Assembly: GCA_027604005.1 (NCBI GenBank)
Contig: JADGJT010000290.1
Span: 1 to 30,194, forward strand
Source of the DNA: Dinochytrium kinnereticum
Taxonomy: Eukaryota > Chytridiomycota > Chytridiomycetes > Chytridiales > Chytridiaceae
Length of the DNA: 30,194 nt
Direction: 5' to 3'
The notes beneath the pieces were generated by a model. It searched no databases. It was not told where the DNA came from and worked only from the letters and a program-made list of their open reading frames with translations. Shown here in pieces: positions 1-10,773 of the stretch. How positions within the stretch are numbered: position 1 is the stretch's first letter; each line of letters opens with the position of its first letter. The translations under genes were made by a program, and so were the position numbers.

Positions 1-21
1 CCTGGAAGAGTAGACTCTCTT

Positions 22-188
22 TTATTTGGCAAGTTTTACCTGATCTCTGGATGGTGGTGGCTGGGAATTGAAGGCTGAAGAGGCACCATTCGCTGCTGTC
101 TCATCAGGCACAAGAATGGAAGAGGTGTGGGCGGACGTGGGCCCGTTCTTATCTTTTTGAACAAGTGGGGACTCAGCCGATGGCTTTC
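22..188 (-). CDS. Possible 3' terminal exon of an unidentified gene
   Basis: On the minus strand a frame of 54 codons ends in TAA (22-24). It is preceded by a good acceptor (pyrimidine tract then TGTAG at 189-193). The peptide is Ser/Ala/Pro-rich and of low complexity, ending QVKLAK. A second short frame just upstream (about 245-300, PDAKENAASS) resembles its PDETAANGASS segment. I could not join the two in frame with consensus splice sites, found no start codon, and recognise no domain. It may be the tail of a gene whose 5' exons lie within 190-830, or chance. Confidence 0.25.
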
Positions 189-451
189 CTACAGAAAAAA
201 AAAGAGCCCAGAGCCTGTTTGGACAGAGACTATCAGCATAGAAGCATCACGAACCCTGGCGTCAAGTGAAGAGGCTGCATTTTCCTTGGCATCAGGCCCT
301 ACTTCTTGACGGACTTTGGGAGGTCCTGTTCCTCGGCATTCCCTCTCACAGTGACAATGACCACTACCTTTTTTCTTGATGGTTTATATGTAGGTCGAGC
401 AGAAAAGTCCACCAATGAAATTATTTTGTCTGACCTATAAAACGACCTACA

Positions 452-502
452 TTTAATATTGAGACCCACTAATATTATGTGGCCTTTAATATTGAGACCC
501 AC
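452..502. repeat. 18-bp direct repeat, 33-bp period
   Basis: TTTAATATTGAGACCCAC occurs at 452-469 and exactly again at 485-502. The copies sit in an AT-rich stretch about 700 bp upstream of the GH6 gene. It could be a two-copy minisatellite or a protein-binding repeat; nothing else supports a function. Confidence 0.7.
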
Positions 503-1053
503 CATTATAATGGAAAAGGCCAATCCAAACATTATTTTTTTTGTTGGCTCTCCGGCTCCTCGACAAATCACCCGTGAGCCCACCGTGAGCCTTCGTTTTG
601 TTTTTTTTTGTTGGAAGCTCAAAGACACCACCTTCCCAATAACTCTGCTTACACTGCATAATTGCCCATGCAACCAACGGCTTGTGTAACACACGCTTGT
701 GTCACACACCGCACCGCCGCAGCGCAGCGCTCCAAGCCTCCAACACTTACTTGTCGCTGTCTCACACTGGTCATAAATAGCAATTGTGCTGCTTGGCTGA
801 AACACAGACAAGACAGACATCCGTGGCACCTGCCATCAGACCAGGATTGATGCCAATTGGTCCGACAGCAACCACCCCCTCAACACGTTACGTTGCTGTT
901 TTTCGTTCCTGACGTTCTGAAGATGATGCGATTACACGTTAAAATCACTCTTCGCAATGCCCGCTAGCATCCGAGTCGGCCGCTGCGAAATATCTTTAAA
1001 AGCCGCTCGTTCCCCCCCGTCACCTGCTGTTGGCAAGCACGATAGCAAGAGCT

Positions 1054-1067
1054 CTCGATCGATCGAG
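1054..1067. promoter_or_regulatory. 14-bp perfect palindrome upstream of the GH6 gene
   Basis: CTCGATCGATCGAG is fully self-complementary and lies 132 bp before the GH6 start codon. The position suits a dimeric transcription-factor site, but no specific factor can be named and the core is a simple GATC repeat. Confidence 0.3.
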
Positions 1068-1198
1068 GACCAAGGCTTCCATTTGACCGACTCCTATCGA
1101 TTAAACGCGGTGGACACCGTCTATAGGTAGACGCTTCTGCATGTAATGTTGTTGCTGCGGGTTGCTGAAATCTCCTTTCCTTCTTAGAGTTTAAAACC

Positions 1199-4100
1199 AT
1201 GAAAGCACGCAATCTTTTGATATTCGCAACGATCGGAACGACTTTGGATTCGGTCTTGGCCTTTGATTTCAAGCCCGCTGGTCGAGTCGAGTGGTCGTTG
1301 AACTGTGACTGGAAAGGCAATGACATCCGTGGCGTGCGCGGCCGGGGTGAGGATTGCGGGAACCATTGTCTGTCAACATCTGGCTGTACGCACTGGACCT
1401 GGACGGATTATGACGGTGGGGTCTGTTTTCTCAAGGGGTCGAAGGAGGCCCCAGAGTTGGTTTCAGCCAAATCGACAACATGTGGATTTGTGAACCCAAG
1501 CAGCGCTGATGGCAATCCATACGTCGGGATACAGCAATACGTGAACCCGAGCTACCAGAGGAGCGTCGCTTCATCCATGAGGAAAGATCCTTCCATCGCT
1601 GGTCGCGCCGCACGTGTCAGGACGATCCCCACCGCTATTTGGATCGATAGATTTGCTGCCTTGGACCAAATCCCCCCAGCCTTCTCGTCAGCTACTAGCG
1701 TCGCCAAAGGGAAGCCCATTCTCCTTCAATTTGTCATCTACAACCTCCCAGGGCGTGACTGCAAGGCGTTCGCTTCCGCTGGTGAGATCCCAAAAGGTGG
1801 ACTCGCAAGGTACAAGAGTTACATTGACAAGGCCGTCAAACTTCTCGGTTCAAAGCCTTCCAACATCCGCCTGTCTCTCATCATCGAACCGGACTCCCTC
1901 CCCAACCTCGCGACCAATATCGGGACCAACCAATGCGATGGCACGACTGAAATTGAATATCCTGAGGGTGTCGCCTACGCTATCGCCAAGCTCTCAGCGA
2001 TCCCCGACACCCACCTTTACTTGGACGCTGGTCACGGTGGATGGCTCGGATGGCCAGACGGAATGAAGAAAGTCGCTCCAGTGTTCAAGCGCACGCTGGA
2101 GCGTGCGTCACAGATCCGTTCCGGCGCAAAGATTCGTGGGTTCGCTGCAAGCATTGCCAACTACAGTCCCTTCTCCAGCAACGCGTGCCCTGCGCAGGAG
2201 TTGTGTCCTCTCAAAATCAACGAGGGTACCGGAGAACTTAACTATGACTGGAACCCGTGTTTCGATGAAGATCGGTTCACCCGGAGGCTCAACGCTTACC
2301 TTGCAGCTGCAGGCCTCCCAACTCGCTGGATTATCGACACCAGCCGCTCTGGTCGGGCCGGCGTTCGCAGTCACTGGGGGTCGTGGTGTAATGCTAAAAA
2401 TGCTGGCATCGGTCCCACACCCCAGGTGAATCCTGCGCCTCAAGGTGGGAGAGACTAACATTGTCGTATATCCATTGATAGCGAGTTGAAAACAAGGATC
2501 AATACTAAACTTTCTCTCTGTCCGTTTTTCAGTCGACGCATTCGCATGGGTCAAGCCCCCAGGAGAGAGTGATGGTGTCTCGTAAGTACTTCACACCTCC
2601 TTGGCTTTCTTTCACGGATTCCTATTTACATTTTTACTTGTTTCATTTTTCCTTTCTGCATGTAGTGGTCCTGCTGGAGCTCCCCGTCTCGATCGGTACT
2701 GTGACCCAGGCGACAGTTTGGGTCGAGATGCCATGGGCGGCGCTCCTCAGGCCGGAGAATGGTTCCATGACCAGTTCGCGATGCTTGTGAATAACGCCGT
2801 CCCGCCTCTAAGCCCCATGGACGTTGATCCATGCCTGCTGAATCCAGAGTGTGATGACGGGACGTACGCAGGGTTTAACTTCAAAAGGTCTGGTCGAGTC
2901 GAGTGGTCGTTGGATTGCGATTGGGTCGGGAATGATATAAGCAGTGTGAGTGGCGCAAGCGAGACGTGTGGTGACCATTGCATTCGCACTTCGGGCTGCA
3001 CGCACTTTGCCTGGACTTACCACGATGGCGGTACCTGCTGGCTTAAAGGGTCCCGAGGTGCCCCCGAGTTGGTCTCGTCGACACACGGGTCGTGCGGTTT
3101 CCTGCATCATGGGGATACCTCCAGCAACCCATACGCCTTGGTTAAAAAGCATTTTGTCAACCCAAGCTATAGCGACAGTATCTTAACGTCAATGAAGAGA
3201 GACCCATCTATCGCCAAACGTGCAAACACCGTCAGGACGTTTCCGACAGCCGTGTGGCTCGACAAGCTTTTTGCGACCTTGACCATCTCACCCACTCTCC
3301 GCGCCGCCGCTGAGCAAGCCAAAGGGGAGCAAATCCTTGTTCAGTTTGTCGTCTACAACCTTCCTGGACGTGACTGCAAGGCATTTGCCTCCGCCGGTGA
3401 AATCCCCAAGGGCGGGATGGACACATACAAGAAATTCATCGACCAGACTGCGCTCTTCCTCAAGCAAAAGGCATCCAACATCCGTCTCTCACTCATCATC
3501 GAACCTGATTCCCTTCCAAACCTTGCCACGAACATCGGAACAAACCAATGCGACGGCACGACCGAAAAGGAGTATCCTGAAGGCGTCGCCTATGCTATTG
3601 CAAAGCTATCAGATATCCCCAACACCCACCTCTACCTTGACGCGGGTCACGGTGGATGGCTTGGATGGCCAGACGGCATGGAAAAAGTCGCTCCAGTGTT
3701 CAAGAGCACCCTTGACCGCGCCAAACAGATCAATCCTCGTGCTGATATCCGCGGATTCGCGGCAAGTGTCGCAAACTACAGCCCATTCTCAAGCACCGAG
3801 TGCCCGGCAAAAGAATTCTGTCCTCTCACCACCAACAAGGTCACCAAGGAGGCCAACTACGACTGGAACCCTTCTATCGATGAAGATCGGTTCACCCGGA
3901 GGCTTAATGCGTACCTCGGAGCGGCTGGTCTTCCGACTCGCTGGATTATCGATACGAGTCGCTCTGGTCTGCCTCGGATTCGCAACCACTGGGGATCTTG
4001 GTGCAACGCTAAAGGCGCGGGCATGGGTCAACCTCCTCGGGTCAATCCTGAAGTTCAAGGTAAGCCATGCACCATTATTAAAGAGAGAATCACTTGAAGC

Positions 4101-5844
4101 CCACTCCATAACACTGACCTAAATTTTTATTTCTTTTCTGCTTTCAAGTCGACGCATTCACATGGATTAAGCCTCCAGGTGAGAGTGACGGTGTCTCGTA
4201 AGTACCTCAAAAGAGCCAACATTTCCTTCCCATCTTAAACTTATATCTTTGTGCTTTACTTCTTTTTTTCCTTCCTTCTCTTCATTCATAAAAGTGGTCC
4301 CGCTGGCGCTCACCGCCTAGACCGCTACTGTGACCCCAGCGACAAGCTGGGGCAAGATGCCATGAGCGGCGCTCCCCAGGCCGGGGATTGGTTTCACGAC
4401 CAATTCGTCATGCTGTTAAAGAACGCCAAACCTGAGATCGCGGAGACAGATATTGATACATGCCTCTTGAATCCAAAGGCAAGCCCGCTCTGCCCCGAAT
4501 ACTGGGAAGAGGTCGCCATCCAGCACGCACCTCAGTTCAAGTTCCATCCCGAGGAGAAGATATACCCCATCTCAGCGGATGACTACTTTAGCTATTTTTC
4601 GGAATCCGTAGGGATGAAAGACGGCAGCACGGAGGTTGTGCAATACCAAAGTGGACCCATTACACGGCTAGGGTTGGACACGCTCCTCGAGGATGGGACT
4701 TCTAAAACCAGCATGGGGCGTACCATTCTTGCATTCCCCTCAAAGGTTACTGCTGATACTGATTGGGTGAAGGACTCGAGACGATGGCCAAACCCAAACG
4801 GGCCAGGGGGTCAGGACCGGTGGAAGGTGTACACCTATATCTATGATCCAAAGCCAAATGAGAAGGAGGGCTGGGTTGAGATACAATACTGGCTCCTCTA
4901 CCCTTTCGTGAGTTTTGTTTTTACCATTTGACGACGATAGTGTGGAGTCATCTATACACTTTTCTGATCTTTGTTTAGAACGAGGTGTTTGTATACAAGA
5001 AATCTTTCCTTGCGGACCTCGTTGGGGCTTTTTCATCGGTTGCAGGGCTATTCAACAATGCAGGAGACCTGGCTGCTTGGTTAATCTCTGGAGGACAGGA
5101 GCATGTGACAGATCTTGTATCGGTTGCCATTCGATTCAACAAGGCTGACGGGAAACCTCAAAGAGTTTGGTATGCTCAGCACGGCGACGGACCAGTTTAC
5201 GATTGGGCAAAGGGAGCTGACTGGCCCGTGAAAGATAAAGACTTCCCCCACGTTGGGGGTACCCATCCCATTGTGTACGTCTCTCGCGGAAATCACGAGC
5301 ACTACCCTGCTACCGGTAAGAGACCTCATTCTTCACGCCTTTAGCTTTGGCACTCCTGTCATGTCTAACACGGTGTTTTTGAATGATCGCCTACAGGAAC
5401 CAACAATTGCAAGGTCTTGTTGTACTGCAGTGACAGAACCGATAATGACGGCTTTGTTTGGTCCCCCTATGAGAACAATGACCGCTCAAAGTTCGAGTTT
5501 GTGCACGTTCGCCGTGAGTTGAACGGCAATGGCGACCGTATTGCAGTTTTTGAAGATGCTAACAAGTGGATGGCGTATAATGGGAAAATTGGAGGATACA
5601 GTAAGTTACATTATTCCACCTTTATACCTTCTTAATTTGCGACATTTGCTAATCTGTCTTTTAGTTACACCTGGCAAAGACCTCTCCAGCTCCGATACTG
5701 GAGTCAACGCGATATCTTTCCAAAAGAACCAAGGAAGGGTAAGTTTTCTAGCTCTTCCGTTACTACCTGATAATTTAAAGCTTTGAGCTAACGTTAAATA
5801 CTTTGATGAAACTCTGGCAGTTCACGGAGGAGCTTAGGAGCTGA
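1199..5844 (+). CDS. Secreted PAN-GH6-PAN-GH6-Vps62-like multi-domain cellulase
   Basis: Nine exons (1199-2444, 2533-2581, 2666-4059, 4149-4197, 4295-4907, 4979-5315, 5397-5600, 5665-5738, 5821-5844) give 1329 aa. All junctions are GT-AG. Residues 1-21 form a signal peptide. PAN/Apple 1 (about 24-98) has six Cys (36, 53, 57, 63, 76, 95). GH6 unit 1 (about 113-480) has NLPGRDC with D187, IIEPDSL with D232 (family general acid) and WVKPPGESDG with D429. PAN 2 is about 501-577. GH6 unit 2 has D668, D713 and D910. Residues about 977-1323 resemble Vps62/DUF946 (HPEEKIYPISADDYF, HPIVYVSRGNHEHYP). The GH6 family hydrolyses beta-1,4-glucan inverting, usually as cellobiohydrolase. Both GH6 units have introns at identical positions, so the repeat arose by tandem duplication including introns. 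Retaining intron 1 would give a 419-aa single-unit form lacking the KPPGESDG segment. Separate genes are unlikely because internal units lack ATG starts and promoters. Confidence 0.88.
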
Positions 5845-5962
5845 TGAATGACCCGGATGGATCCATCCTTAGACCCGTTATTCTTTTGGCTGTTCTTTTT
5901 ATGTTCTTATCTATTTTTGATACGTTCTCTGTCAACCCTTTTCGGAAAAGCGTTGGTACCTC

Positions 5963-5968
5963 AATAAA
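5963..5968 (+). terminator. Polyadenylation signal of the GH6 gene
   Basis: AATAAA lies 119 nt after the stop codon in an AT-rich 3' region, the expected place for cleavage and polyadenylation. Confidence 0.55.
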
Positions 5969-6503
5969 ATATCTCTAACGAGATAGACAATATTATCAGA
6001 CTTCTCTCACATCTTTCGCAAAGAGGATGAAGATAGCAGCCCAAATGTAAAGTTAATATAGTGTTCTCATCTGACGTTCAATCACCACGGTTGAACTTTG
6101 ATTTTTCTATGAACCTGTGGTCCCGTTAAGAAAAGTCTTCACCACCCCCTCCAAAAAAAAAAAATGGGTATAAAGACACTCGGAAATAGATAAATACATA
6201 ATCAAGCGCAAACTTCTTGAAGAAAAAAAAAACAGGAGCAACATGTTAGAATTAAGAATATAAAAGAAGGAAAGATGGGAGAAAGATATTAAACCGAAAT
6301 ATAGATAACACACGAAAAGAGGAAAAGGGAAATCAGAAAGAAAAAAAGAAATAAAGACCTTCCCTTAACCTGACCTGCCATACCTACCTCACCCCATCAT
6401 CACCTCACCTTGCACAAAAAATCAAATATAAAAAAAATGGTAATGAAAATGTTTAATCCGAATCACCCTCACCCATCACACCAACCTCCAACCTCCCACC
6501 CTC
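5969..6503. other. Intergenic, A-rich
   Basis: Between the GH6 gene and the small minus-strand membrane frame. It holds several A-tracts (for example 6156-6166 and 6219-6230) and no domain-bearing frame on either strand. Confidence 0.6.
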
Positions 6504-6935
6504 TCATCCTCTCACTAAGGCAAACAATAAGCGCAGCCCCACAAAGCCCCGAAAAAAGCCAGCGCAACGCCAAAAAACGAGAACAACGGAACAAGGAAAA
6601 CAGGAGAGGGACGACCCATGATCAAGTCGCGCAATCAGCAGACCAATTGTCATGCAAACCAGAATTTGACTGCAGACAGAAATGAGAAGACAGCCTTTAA
6701 GCCAAGGTGCGCATAGCGAACGCTGGCAATGCTTGGGGGTGCATATGAAGTCGATAATGATCGAGAGCAAACCCACGCAGCTGAGCAAAATGGCTGGGAG
6801 GAGGGTGATGCTGTGGAGAATGCACGTATTTAGAATGAGGCAACGTGTCTTTGAGGGGGGGTTTGGGGGGGGCGAGAGATTCATAGATATAAAGAAAGGA
6901 ACCACTTACGTCCAACTGAACGCCTCAGGGCTCAT
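6504..6935 (-). CDS. Possible small multi-pass membrane protein
   Basis: Two exons on the minus strand (6935-6910 and 6810-6504) join with a GTAAGT donor and CACAG acceptor, phase 2, to give 110 aa. The protein starts MSPEAFSW and then has a hydrophobic segment (ITLLPAILLSCVGLLSIII), a Cys-rich loop (CTPKHCQRSLC) and a second hydrophobic segment (about CLLISVCSQILVCMTIGLLIA). It looks like a small membrane protein of the tetraspan or hairpin kind, but I recognise no family. The last 40 residues are odd: another frame over the same bases also encodes a hydrophobic stretch (VFLVPLFSFFGVALAFFGA), so the true 3' splicing may differ. Its 3' end faces the GH6 gene. Confidence 0.42.
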
Positions 6936-7576
6936 GAGCTTATGAGATAACAAAACAGCCTGGCAGTCATTTGGGTATTCTTGCTGCAGGGGGGGGTTGA
7001 CTGCGTGCTGGTGGAGCTGCCTTGGCCGCAGGTGGTTGACAGAATCAGAGGGGGGACGGGAATGTTTAACACAGACCGTCATGCCAGAGATGAGGGGGAG
7101 CACCCAGTGTTGTTAAAGTGCTAGGAGTGAGAGGCAATATGGTTCAACTCCGACTGTTTGTCACACCCCATGGGATACAAGAGCAGGACTGTACTATGGT
7201 GGCAGCTGCATCAATCGAGTGATAAGACGCAGAAGAGATCTCGTCAAAACTACTGTAAGGAGCTGACAGAATGCCAAGTGTTTAGGAGCTGACAACGAGG
7301 TTCTTTTCAACAGTATCTAAACACAAAAAGAGCAACAGGCAGTGGGGGTCGGGGGAGAGAAAGAAAACCGATACAGTGTAAATACAAAAAAAAAAAAGAG
7401 AAAAAAGAAAAGACCAAACAGAATCATACAAAATCTCGGTTTTTACAAATACACACACACATTCACAGAAATAGGCTGGGGGGTGGGGGCCCCCCCCCCC
7501 GCCCACACCACAAAAAAAAAACAATACCAAAAGCAAAAAAAAAAAACAAAAAAAAACAGCAACTATTCACATCCCC
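6936..7576. other. Intergenic between membrane frame and glucoamylase 3' end
   Basis: No convincing gene. Contains G-runs, A-tracts and a short CA repeat (about 7450-7461). It should hold the 3' UTR of the glucoamylase gene and the promoter of the small membrane frame if that is real. I saw no AATAAA for the glucoamylase. Confidence 0.55.
7478..7500. repeat. G-run followed by C-run
   Basis: Six G, one T and five G are followed directly by eleven C, an inverted homopolymer block about 80-100 bp downstream of the glucoamylase stop. It can fold as a G/C hairpin in either transcript; it may also be an assembly-sensitive tract. Confidence 0.75.
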
Positions 7577-10500
7577 TCACTTCTTCCACAAGCCCCAAAC
7601 CTCCTCCCTAGCAAAAGAAGCAGTAAGCACCGAAGCATAACTCCAAGTCAAATCATCCACCCCATAAAGGTCCCCACAATCCCTTCCAAACTCCTCAGGA
7701 AACCTCGCATCAGGCGCAGAGTAGAACCTAACACGTCTCATGTAAGAATCAGCGACAGCAATCATCGCGTCAACGATCGCCGCAAACTCCTTCGAACCCG
7801 CAGCAAAAGTTGTTCCGGCCTTCAGGTTCGTCTGCGCGAGTCCCATCGGGCGGGGGCCCGTGAAAAAGGGGAGGTTGCGGGGTGTCACGGTGATGCTGCC
7901 TTGGTGGATGTAGAGAGCGGTGGCTTTGTAGTAGAGTTCGGCATAGATGGCGGTGGTGAGGTACCAAGGGTTTCCTTGGCCGTTCGTCAAGACACCATCG
8001 TAGTGGTCGCCATAGTACCGTCCAATAGCAACACCCATAGGCCCATCATGGTTATCCAGGTACGTGTTCAAGTTAAGCCTGTACTCGGTCATCATTCCAA
8101 GCGCAAAGGTGTAAAGCGTGGCAAGCACCTTGTCATCATTGGGTGCGAAAACACCGTCACCGTTGTACCCATGCACAATACCAAGAGGGATCGCAGCATC
8201 AAGTTGACGAGCATTGAGAGTGGTTCGAATGGTCCCAAAAGCCTCGTCCCAGTGAGCCTCAACCATGCCGTCCAGATCCTTCCCAGCAGCCTCATAAGTA
8301 TCAGCAGCCTCAGTGTCATTCATGAACCTAGCGAAAACGGCTCCCTCCTTCATGGACCTCCTGATGGCCATGATCGTAAAGAAGTGCGCACCAGTCTGCT
8401 CTTCCCAAAGATCGCAAGTCCTAAAATCACGGTAATTCTTGCTGACATACTCAAGGTCGGGCTTGATCACACCCTGAGCAGCTGAGGCGTAGAGATCGCG
8501 GACGCGAGTGATGTCTCCACCGTTCTTGAGGTAAGCGTTGGAGAAACGAATCATGAGGGAGGCACGGAAGGCGGGTCCATCGTTTTGAGGACGACACCAA
8601 GGGTCGGTGTAGTCGGTTCCGTCAACGTTAAACTTGGCTTCACCGAGGCCGGTGAGGGCGTCAATGTTTTGAATCTTGTGGGTGAAGGCCGCATGGTCCC
8701 AGAGGGCCTGCTCGACAGTCTTATCACCCCGCTTGTACAGCTCGTTGACGACTGTTTGGCAAAGACAATTGATAAGAAATGAAGCCATGGTGGTCAAATA
8801 AGAGAGATGAGAGAATAGATGTTCCAATCCAAAAAAAATAGAGATAAGGCGGCAGACACCCCTCTAAAGAAACACAAACAAAATCAACCAACCATCCATC
8901 GTAAGCGAAGCATCACGAATCCAGTGGAAAAAGTAGTTCTGGTTCCTACTTTGCTTACGCGGAGCGGCAACAACAACCCCCTTACTAGCCTCCTTCGGGC
9001 TAATGTTCGCCAACATATACCTGGCAGCTCTGGGTTGGTTCCTCTGGAAAAAGTGGCTAATATCACGCTGGAACCCCTTGGTGACCTTCCAAGCGGGCAA
9101 GAGGGTAGCGTTGTAATTAGCTCCATCGTTACTGTCGAAGTAGTCGGTTCCACTTGCAGTGTACTTGACATAGAACTTTTTGATGCCTTTCTCGGAGATA
9201 GGGCAGTTGAATTTCCAGACTTCAAAGTTGCTTTGGTACGGACCGCTGCCGTACACGGCTGAGCAGGAGTTTTCCCAGCTTCCAGTGGTGTCCTCGTAGT
9301 TGATGGTGACGGACTGGTGGTATGGGGGGTAAGGTTTTTTGTTGGCTAGCCATCAAACAAGAAAAGAAAGGAAAGGAAAAGAAAGCACACGACACCCAAG
9401 AGGAAGAGAGAAAAAAGAACATCAAGCATACCTTCTGGAAACCAAGGTTCTTGAGCTTGAGCTCGCCGTAGAGAACGTTGCCGCGGTACTGGTAAGCCCC
9501 AAGGCGAACAGGGTCCTTGATGAAGTGCTGCCTCGAGTACTTGACGCAACCGTTAGGCAGAGGAGGCCCAGTAGGAATAGGGACATCAGAGTCCTCTTGG
9601 CGCTCAGGGATGGGCTTCACAGTCTGAGTGTAAGTCTCTCCATTCTCCACAGCCACGGTGAGGCTCCCAGCGCGAATGCTGAACGTGACAGATGACCCAG
9701 CGGCCGGGACCTTGATGGCAAAAGGCGGCACGGAGACGTTGTCGGGGTCAATGGAGGAGGTCTGCTGGATGCCAACAATGTGGTCTCCAGCGGGGACGTT
9801 CTTAGCAACGAACGTTAGCGTGCCAGTCTGTCCAAAGTCCGTCAGCTGACCGGCAAGGCAGTTTGAATTGTCGTTGGTCTTGCAGCCCAACGCGGTCTGT
9901 TTTAGGAAATGTGTGTCAGTGTTACAGTTGATGTGCACAACCAAAGCAAGCAAGCCACAGGAGAGACACCTCACCTGAATGCTGCCGACAACGTAGAAGA
10001 AGGGCGACGTCTCCGAGTTGTACATCCACTTGGCGGCGCTGTCCCAGTAGAACGTCACGTTGGCCGTCTTGGGGACGTAGAGGGGGATGTTGGGGCCGTC
10101 CCTGATGCCGCTCTGGCCATAGTTCTCGTTCCACGACTGATCAATGGCGACCTGGTGTTTTGGAGGCGAGTGGGATGGAAGGGGATGAAAGAGTAAGAAA
10201 AGTAGGTATTTTCGCAACGTTCGCCACAATAACGATAATATGAGCAACTGAGCTCTATCACGTCTCTTGGGCAGCAAAAGTGAAGAAATCGCAAATACCT
10301 TATGCTCATAGTATCCTCTTTCGAGCTCAAACGTCCCACGATAGAAAGAATCCTCGGTGGGGGGTGTGAGGATGGAGGCAGGGCAGGGAGGAGACCTGAA
10401 GCAAAAGAAAAGAAAAGGGAGATATACAACATCAAGACTGGACACTCTCTGACAAACAAAGAAGACGCGGCGGCGACAGCCAGCCGGCAACCCACCAGTC

Positions 10501-10650
10501 ATTGCAGCCGCCAATGAGATGCTGCAGATCACCGACAAGCGTTGCAATCTGCGCAGCGTCGGATGCAGCAGGCGTGAGGAGAAGCACAGCGCCGACAGCA
10601 GCGGCGACTGCCTGCATCTTTGCGCGGTGGATGGTTCTGATGTCGAGCAT
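7577..10650 (-). CDS. Secreted glucoamylase: X25-like x2, CBM21, GH15
   Basis: Six exons on the minus strand (10650-10496, 10395-10299, 10151-9975, 9896-9432, 9313-8893, 8751-7577) encode 829 aa. The start is the first ATG; the in-frame ATG at codon 12 (MQAVAAAV) gives a more typical signal peptide. Residues about 35-130 resemble the X25 module of bacterial pullulanases (VGDLQHLIGGCNDW, VAIDQSWNENYG, TANVTFYWD). About 133-235 is a more divergent second copy (VGSIQTALGC, AGDHIVGIQ). CBM21 starch-binding domain spans about 275-370 (VTINYEDTTGSW, KKFYVKYTASG). GH15 catalytic domain spans about 390-829, with DLWEEQTG (E555, family general acid) and DLTWSYASVLTA near the end. It should release glucose from starch ends outside the cell. 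CBM21-GH15 is the Rhizopus glucoamylase order; the X25-like pair is unusual. Confidence 0.9.
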
Positions 10651-10767
10651 CTAGATCTCGAGCAGGAGTGAAGGGTTTGCTTGAGTGAGAAGAGGAATGA
10701 ATGAGGCGATGAGGATATGAGGTTTTGAGGGATGGTGCAGAGGGGGATGAGTTTTGCTGAGGGTGAT

Positions 10768-10773
10768 CTTTAT
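10768..10773 (-). promoter_or_regulatory. TATA-like element of the glucoamylase gene
   Basis: TATAAA on the minus strand lies about 118 nt upstream of the glucoamylase start codon, at the edge of an AT-rich block. Position and sequence suit a TATA box; the transcription start is unknown. Confidence 0.4.

Noticed and set aside
299..829. A 176-residue minus-strand frame upstream of the cellulase
   Set aside because: No domain, no typical composition, repeated VGLNIK only from the direct repeat, and no splice-supported link to the frame at 22-188.
2601..2665. A signal-peptide-like N-terminus in frame with the second GH6 unit, suggesting a separate gene
   Set aside because: It begins with TTG, not ATG, and the hydrophobic residues come from the pyrimidine-rich intron between a consensus GTAAGT donor (2582) and TGTAG acceptor (2661-2665).
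4251..4294. A hydrophobic start in frame with the third GH6-tail segment
   Set aside because: It begins with GTG and lies within the intron 4198-4294, whose sites match those of the first unit.
7136..7156. B-box-like GGTTCAACTCC suggesting a tRNA
   Set aside because: The flanking bases cannot pair as a T-stem and there is no A-box at the right distance or cloverleaf.
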